The notes under the pieces: model-generated
Told to the model about the DNA's origin: nothing
Seen by the model: only the letters and a program-made list of their open reading frames with translations
Database searches by the model: none
Translations under genes and position numbers: made by a program
Assembly (NCBI GenBank): GCA_019677205.1
Contig: JAAMXY010001252.1
Location: forward strand, 1 to 10,966
Length of the DNA: 10,966 nt
Direction: 5' to 3'
Source: Pinguiococcus pyrenoidosus
Lineage: Eukaryota > Sar > Pinguiophyceae > Pinguiochrysidales > Pinguiochrysidaceae
In this document: positions 7,431 through 10,966 of the stretch, one piece after another
Position numbering within the stretch: the first letter of the stretch is position 1
How the letters are laid out: each line of letters begins with the position of its first letter

Positions 7431-9998
7431 ATGCCCATCGGATTCATATCGAGCTGCTGGCTCCTGTTGGCGGTCCTCGGAACCAAAGTTGCTGTCTCTG
7501 CGGCAGACGTTCGGATGCTTGAAGATGTTGTCCGTCATCCAACCGCTGAAGGATGGGTGCAAGCTGCCCCAGCGCTTGGCCACGAGACTCTACGGGTTCG
7601 ATTTGCGCTAAAGCAGAAAAACTTGGAGCAGCTTGAGAGCATCCTCCAGAAAGTGAGCGATCCGCGAAACCCGGCGTACGGCCAGTATCTTTCTCATGAG
7701 AATCTGAATGAGCTGGTGCGCCCTGATGACCAAACGTACAGTATGGTGGGCACGTTCCTGAAAGGTCGTGGCATCCAACACTATGCCTCGCTTGGAAATG
7801 GAGACACAATCATGGTTGAAACAACAGCGGCGACGGCGTCACGAATGCTCGGCCAGGAGTTTCATCGCTACACCAAGGCGTTCGAGGACCACGATGAAGA
7901 GATGATCTACAAGGAAAACGATCACGTTGAGCTTGATGCCAATCTCGCAGAAGTGCTGGACTTTGTGATGGTGGTAAAGGCTACCTCTCGTGTGTCGTCG
8001 AGGCCAAAGAAGCAAACCAAGCCAAGGACCTTGGCGCCAAGCACGTCGAAGATCGCTTCACGAAGCCTGCAGCAGCTCTTTACTCCAGTACCCATCGGGA
8101 TCAATCCGCGGAGCTGGAGAGGTGACATTGTCAGCTTCTTCACCCTATTGCGGTGCTGGGATGGGAACTCCATTGGGATCGACGGCTGCGCAGATGGTGT
8201 CGATGTTCAGGAAGTCACCGTATCCTTGACACCCCAGGATCCAAGCTTGCAGCACAAGAGCGAGAACTTCACCGTCTCGGCAAACAACCTCATCTCGTAC
8301 TGCCAGCCGTGTGAGTATTGGCAGAATCAGAGACCGTACCGTGGACTGCCTCCGAGCAATGTATGCTCGGCTTTGGACCCCATTTCGTCTGCCAACGACA
8401 TTCCTTTTGTAGGCTGCTGGTTCTCGTTCAATCATGACTTAAAAGGTATTGTGAGCACGATTTCCGTCCAAGTGCAGTACACGGATGGTACCACGGTATC
8501 CGGCTTTGCGTGCGAAGAAGACCATCCTAGCTCCGTGTGCAGCGCCAAGATCACGCCACAGCCAGACGTGGTTCCGAACTTTCTCCGAAGCTGGTATGAC
8601 GTACCAGTCGCACTTCGCGGCAGTGGGTACAGGAATGGAAATCGGCAAGCCATTGCGGCCTTCCTGAATGAATCGTATAACCTGTTCGACCTCACAACGT
8701 ACTTGAATCAGTTCGTAGACTACGACTTCGATCTTCGGAACTATCGGTTGGCCTGCTACGGGGATTACACCATATCAGGTATAGATGTGAACGAGAGCAT
8801 CATCCTCTGCAACAATCCAGCGAATCTTGGAGTCGGTGAAGCCACCCTTGACGTCCAAATGATGCTGGGGCTGGCATCCGACGTTCCCATGGAGTTTTGG
8901 TCCTTCACAGGATTGGACGACTTGGGTTACATGGAGGCACTGAATGGGCGCCCGGATTCCAACCAAACAGGACGGATCGATGCTCCATACGTCCATAGCT
9001 TCAGCTACGGTGGCATTGAAAGACAGTACACCGAGGAGTACCGCCGCCGTTTTGATATTGAGCTGCAGAAGCTCGGAGTAAGAGGCGTCACGGTTCTCTA
9101 CGCCAGCGGCGACGACGGGGTCATCAGCACTAGCGAAGATCTGAATTGCACATCCTTCTACTCAGAGTACCCAACGTCTTCACGGTACGTCACGAGTGTC
9201 GGGGCAACAGCTTTGTCACGCAATCCGAATACCGGAGAAGCGGTCGAAGTAGTGTGCTCCCCCGACAATGAAGGATTGATCACCTCGGGAGGTGGGTTCG
9301 CAGAGTCCTCTCCAAGACCATCGTACCAAGATGAGACGGTCGAGGCTTACTTGGGGTCTGGCGTGACGCTGCCCCCCAGCTCATTTTTCAATCAAAGTGG
9401 ACGAGGATACCCAGACATAAGCGCGTTTGGCACGAACGTCCCCATCATTCAGCAAGGAGAGATCCAGATCACCGGTGGAACGTCGGCTTCAACGCCAATC
9501 GTAGCGGCGATGGTCTCGTTGCTGAACGACGAGAGAATCAAGCTGGGCATGCCTCCCCTCGGCTTCTTGAACCCCATTCTGTACGAGTTGGCGAAAACTT
9601 GTTCTGACTGCTTCCTTGACATCGAGTCGGGCGAGAATGACTGTGACCAAAGCAACAACTGCTGCCCCGCAGGATTCAAAGCAGCTCCTGGTTGGGATCC
9701 GGTGACTGGATTAGGAAGCTTAAACTTCCGCGCGATCTTGAGGGAATTGGCTCCAAACAGCGACATCTTCACCGGCAATCTAGAAGAGCCCAGCCCCGAC
9801 GACGGCGACAACGATGACGACGAGACGGTGAGCTCCGAGGTCTTCGCCGTTCTCATTGCGTTCTCTGCTTTTGGCGGGATCTGCTTGTTGGTGTTGATCG
9901 GTGCTTTGGGGTATTTCGTCTACCGCAAGACAATGGGGGACACCAGCTTCATGCGCATGGAAGACGGGGCTGTCGTGTCCGAGGCGCAAATCTACTAG
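7431..9998 (+). CDS. Membrane-anchored S53 (sedolisin/TPP1-like) serine-carboxyl peptidase
   Basis: This is an 855-residue type I membrane zymogen of an acid endopeptidase or tripeptidyl peptidase. A signal peptide (1-24, ending VSA) is followed by a pro-kumamolisin domain (about 40-185; note DPRNPAYGQYLSHENL, 77-92) and a basic Ser/Thr/Lys linker (187-211). An inserted region with eight cysteines (about 212-372) precedes the catalytic domain, which begins at ITPQPDVVPNFLRSWYDVP (374-392). The catalytic set is complete: E470 and D474 in GEATLD, oxyanion D561 in ASGDDG, and S685 in GGTSASTP. The calcium site is present (D730-I731, and D756 in PGWDPVTGLG). Six or so N-glycosylation sequons fit a luminal protein. 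After an acidic stretch (785-798) a single transmembrane helix spans about 804-830, with a 25-residue cytosolic tail. Human TPP1 is a soluble 563-residue lysosomal enzyme, so the insert and anchor are additions. The ATG has A at -3 and an upstream in-frame stop. Lysosome/vacuole or cell-surface placement is inferred. Confidence 0.94.
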   Translation: MPIGFISSCWLLLAVLGTKVAVSAADVRMLEDVVRHPTAEGWVQAAPALGHETLRVRFALKQKNLEQLESILQKVSDPRNPAYGQYLSHENLNELVRPDDQTYSMVGTFLKGRGIQHYASLGNGDTIMVETTAATASRMLGQEFHRYTKAFEDHDEEMIYKENDHVELDANLAEVLDFVMVVKATSRVSSRPKKQTKPRTLAPSTSKIASRSLQQLFTPVPIGINPRSWRGDIVSFFTLLRCWDGNSIGIDGCADGVDVQEVTVSLTPQDPSLQHKSENFTVSANNLISYCQPCEYWQNQRPYRGLPPSNVCSALDPISSANDIPFVGCWFSFNHDLKGIVSTISVQVQYTDGTTVSGFACEEDHPSSVCSAKITPQPDVVPNFLRSWYDVPVALRGSGYRNGNRQAIAAFLNESYNLFDLTTYLNQFVDYDFDLRNYRLACYGDYTISGIDVNESIILCNNPANLGVGEATLDVQMMLGLASDVPMEFWSFTGLDDLGYMEALNGRPDSNQTGRIDAPYVHSFSYGGIERQYTEEYRRRFDIELQKLGVRGVTVLYASGDDGVISTSEDLNCTSFYSEYPTSSRYVTSVGATALSRNPNTGEAVEVVCSPDNEGLITSGGGFAESSPRPSYQDETVEAYLGSGVTLPPSSFFNQSGRGYPDISAFGTNVPIIQQGEIQITGGTSASTPIVAAMVSLLNDERIKLGMPPLGFLNPILYELAKTCSDCFLDIESGENDCDQSNNCCPAGFKAAPGWDPVTGLGSLNFRAILRELAPNSDIFTGNLEEPSPDDGDNDDDETVSSEVFAVLIAFSAFGGICLLVLIGALGYFVYRKTMGDTSFMRMEDGAVVSEAQIY

Positions 9999-10168
9999 GT
10001 TGTCGGGATAGTATTGGTCAAGGTCGCAAAATAATCCTTTTGGGGGTAGCGTGCTTGCATTCGGGATAAGACCTGCGATACTTGTCTATTGGGCTATTTC
10101 CATGCCGCATGCCGCCCCGAGCCCTCGTCCTCCCCGTAGCAGTGTTTTCGGTCTATTGGTCTTGGACA

Positions 10169-10966
10169 TCACAAGGATGGTCGGCCGGTCGGTGGCAAGA
10201 ACATCATCACGCCGCCGTGCACGGTTTCCAGGATCTCTCTCCCCGAATAGTACGCACCATAGGCGTCTTTGTAGGCGTCCGTACAAACGGCCTTATCGAC
10301 GTGCATGCAGGCGTCCTTGCTACGCCACGTCGTTCTCCGCGAGAGCAAGAGCTCCAAGATGCTCTTGCTCAGGAAGAGACAGCTCGCCGCGAGGCAGCAG
10401 CAGTTGTACGTCAGCGTGGCCGGCACCGCAACCAAGACGTAGGCGGACACGGCTGGTAGCTCGAGCACCAGCGGTGAGACGTTATCCTCTGCAACGTCCA
10501 GACCGCGGTAGCACGGAGACGACAAAGGCAAGAGCGTCGAGAGGACGTACAGGAGCGAGAAGGCCGGGGTTTCATATCTCCTTTCGTAGAACACGGCGCT
10601 AGTTGAATACCAGAGGACGAGTTCCAAGGTGTTGACCACGAGATGCAGCGTTCTGGGCAAGACAAGAGCCCTTTCCCCCCACGGACCCAGGAGGAGCACA
10701 TTCAACGCGCCGCGCGGTTTCTCTACGGGCAGCAGGACCGCAAGCACACTGAAAACGATTGCCACCGTCGGGAGACCCAGCAGGTAGCAGACGACGGGCG
10801 GAAGGACGTACATGGCGGCGGAACCAGTGTAGCCATGCAGCGGGTCGTGGTAGTAGCATCTGTTCGTGCCCCCTAGCATCTTCCAGGGCAGAACGAGCAG
10901 CCCCCACTCACGCGACACGTCGTCGTACACCACGACCTCGGAGTACGGCGACTCCAAGGCAACTGA
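10169..10966 (-). CDS. Polytopic membrane protein of unknown family, 5' end outside window
   Basis: The frame runs 265 codons from the window edge to a TGA at 10169-10171 with no ATG near the edge, so the start lies beyond 10966. I do not recognise the family. Numbering from the edge, an N-terminal segment (REWGLLVLPWKMLGG, 19-33) leads to hydrophobic stretches at about 50-80, 100-126, 134-150, 166-185 and 186-208, suggesting four to six membrane helices. A cysteine cluster (NCCCLAASC) sits at the last one. The C-terminal tail (about 209-265) is soluble and rich in Asp, Ala, Tyr and Cys. Codons strongly favour G or C at the third position, more than in the NLR-like gene, and the hydrophobic pattern is regular; both argue that this is a real gene. 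Frames on the opposite strand are shadows. It converges on the S53 gene across a 170-base spacer that holds no recognisable feature. Confidence 0.72.
   Translation of the reverse strand, partial: SVALESPYSEVVVYDDVSREWGLLVLPWKMLGGTNRCYYHDPLHGYTGSAAMYVLPPVVCYLLGLPTVAIVFSVLAVLLPVEKPRGALNVLLLGPWGERALVLPRTLHLVVNTLELVLWYSTSAVFYERRYETPAFSLLYVLSTLLPLSSPCYRGLDVAEDNVSPLVLELPAVSAYVLVAVPATLTYNCCCLAASCLFLSKSILELLLSRRTTWRSKDACMHVDKAVCTDAYKDAYGAYYSGREILETVHGGVMMFLPPTGRPSL

Noticed and set aside
10051-10602. A 183-codon plus-strand frame
   Set aside because: It is extremely Arg/Ser/Pro-rich, as expected from the antisense of a GC3-biased gene; the minus frame encodes a coherent membrane protein.
1-10966. 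CRISPR arrays, transposons, tRNA or rRNA genes
   Set aside because: No regularly spaced repeats, terminal inverted repeats with a transposase, or tRNA/rRNA signatures were seen on either strand by eye.

Overview
The window looks like nuclear DNA from a compact, intron-poor, unicellular eukaryote with roughly balanced base composition. The evidence is: long uninterrupted genes separated by several hundred bases of non-coding DNA; divergent and convergent pairs rather than operons; CCAAT and TATA motifs in place of Shine-Dalgarno sites; purines at -3 of most starts; and eukaryote-typical modules (UBA, MARF1-type NYN, secretory signal peptides with a C-terminal membrane anchor). A unicellular red alga of the Porphyridium type would fit, but this is inference and no lineage-specific marker is visible.

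Layout, left to right. (1) 1-388, minus: the N-terminal part of a membrane-anchored NYN (PIN-like) nuclease-family protein, cut by the window edge. (2) 389-758: a shared divergent promoter with an AT-rich island and a CCAAT box. (3) 759-2552, plus: a secretory or membrane-targeted protein with a UBA domain directly after the hydrophobic leader; the rest is unrecognised. (4) 2553-3466: a gene-free convergent spacer with one strong hairpin. (5) 3467-6721, minus: a 1084-residue NLR-like STAND NTPase with a predicted helical-bundle N-terminus, an NB-ARC, a winged-helix region and eight clear TPRs. (6) 6722-7430: a divergent promoter with four copies of GATTGGT, a TATA box for the NLR-like gene and a 14-bp CT-rich tandem repeat just before the next start. 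(7) 7431-9998, plus: a type I membrane-anchored S53 (sedolisin/TPP1-like) serine-carboxyl peptidase with an extra cysteine-rich domain. (8) 10169-10966, minus: a polytopic membrane protein of unknown family whose 5' end lies outside the window.

Nothing suggests that the genes form a cluster of shared function. The most interesting object is the NLR-like protein, whose order (helical bundle, NB-ARC, repeats) parallels plant NLRs, fungal HeLo/MLKL-type STAND proteins and animal death switches. Four of the five genes appear to enter the secretory or membrane system.
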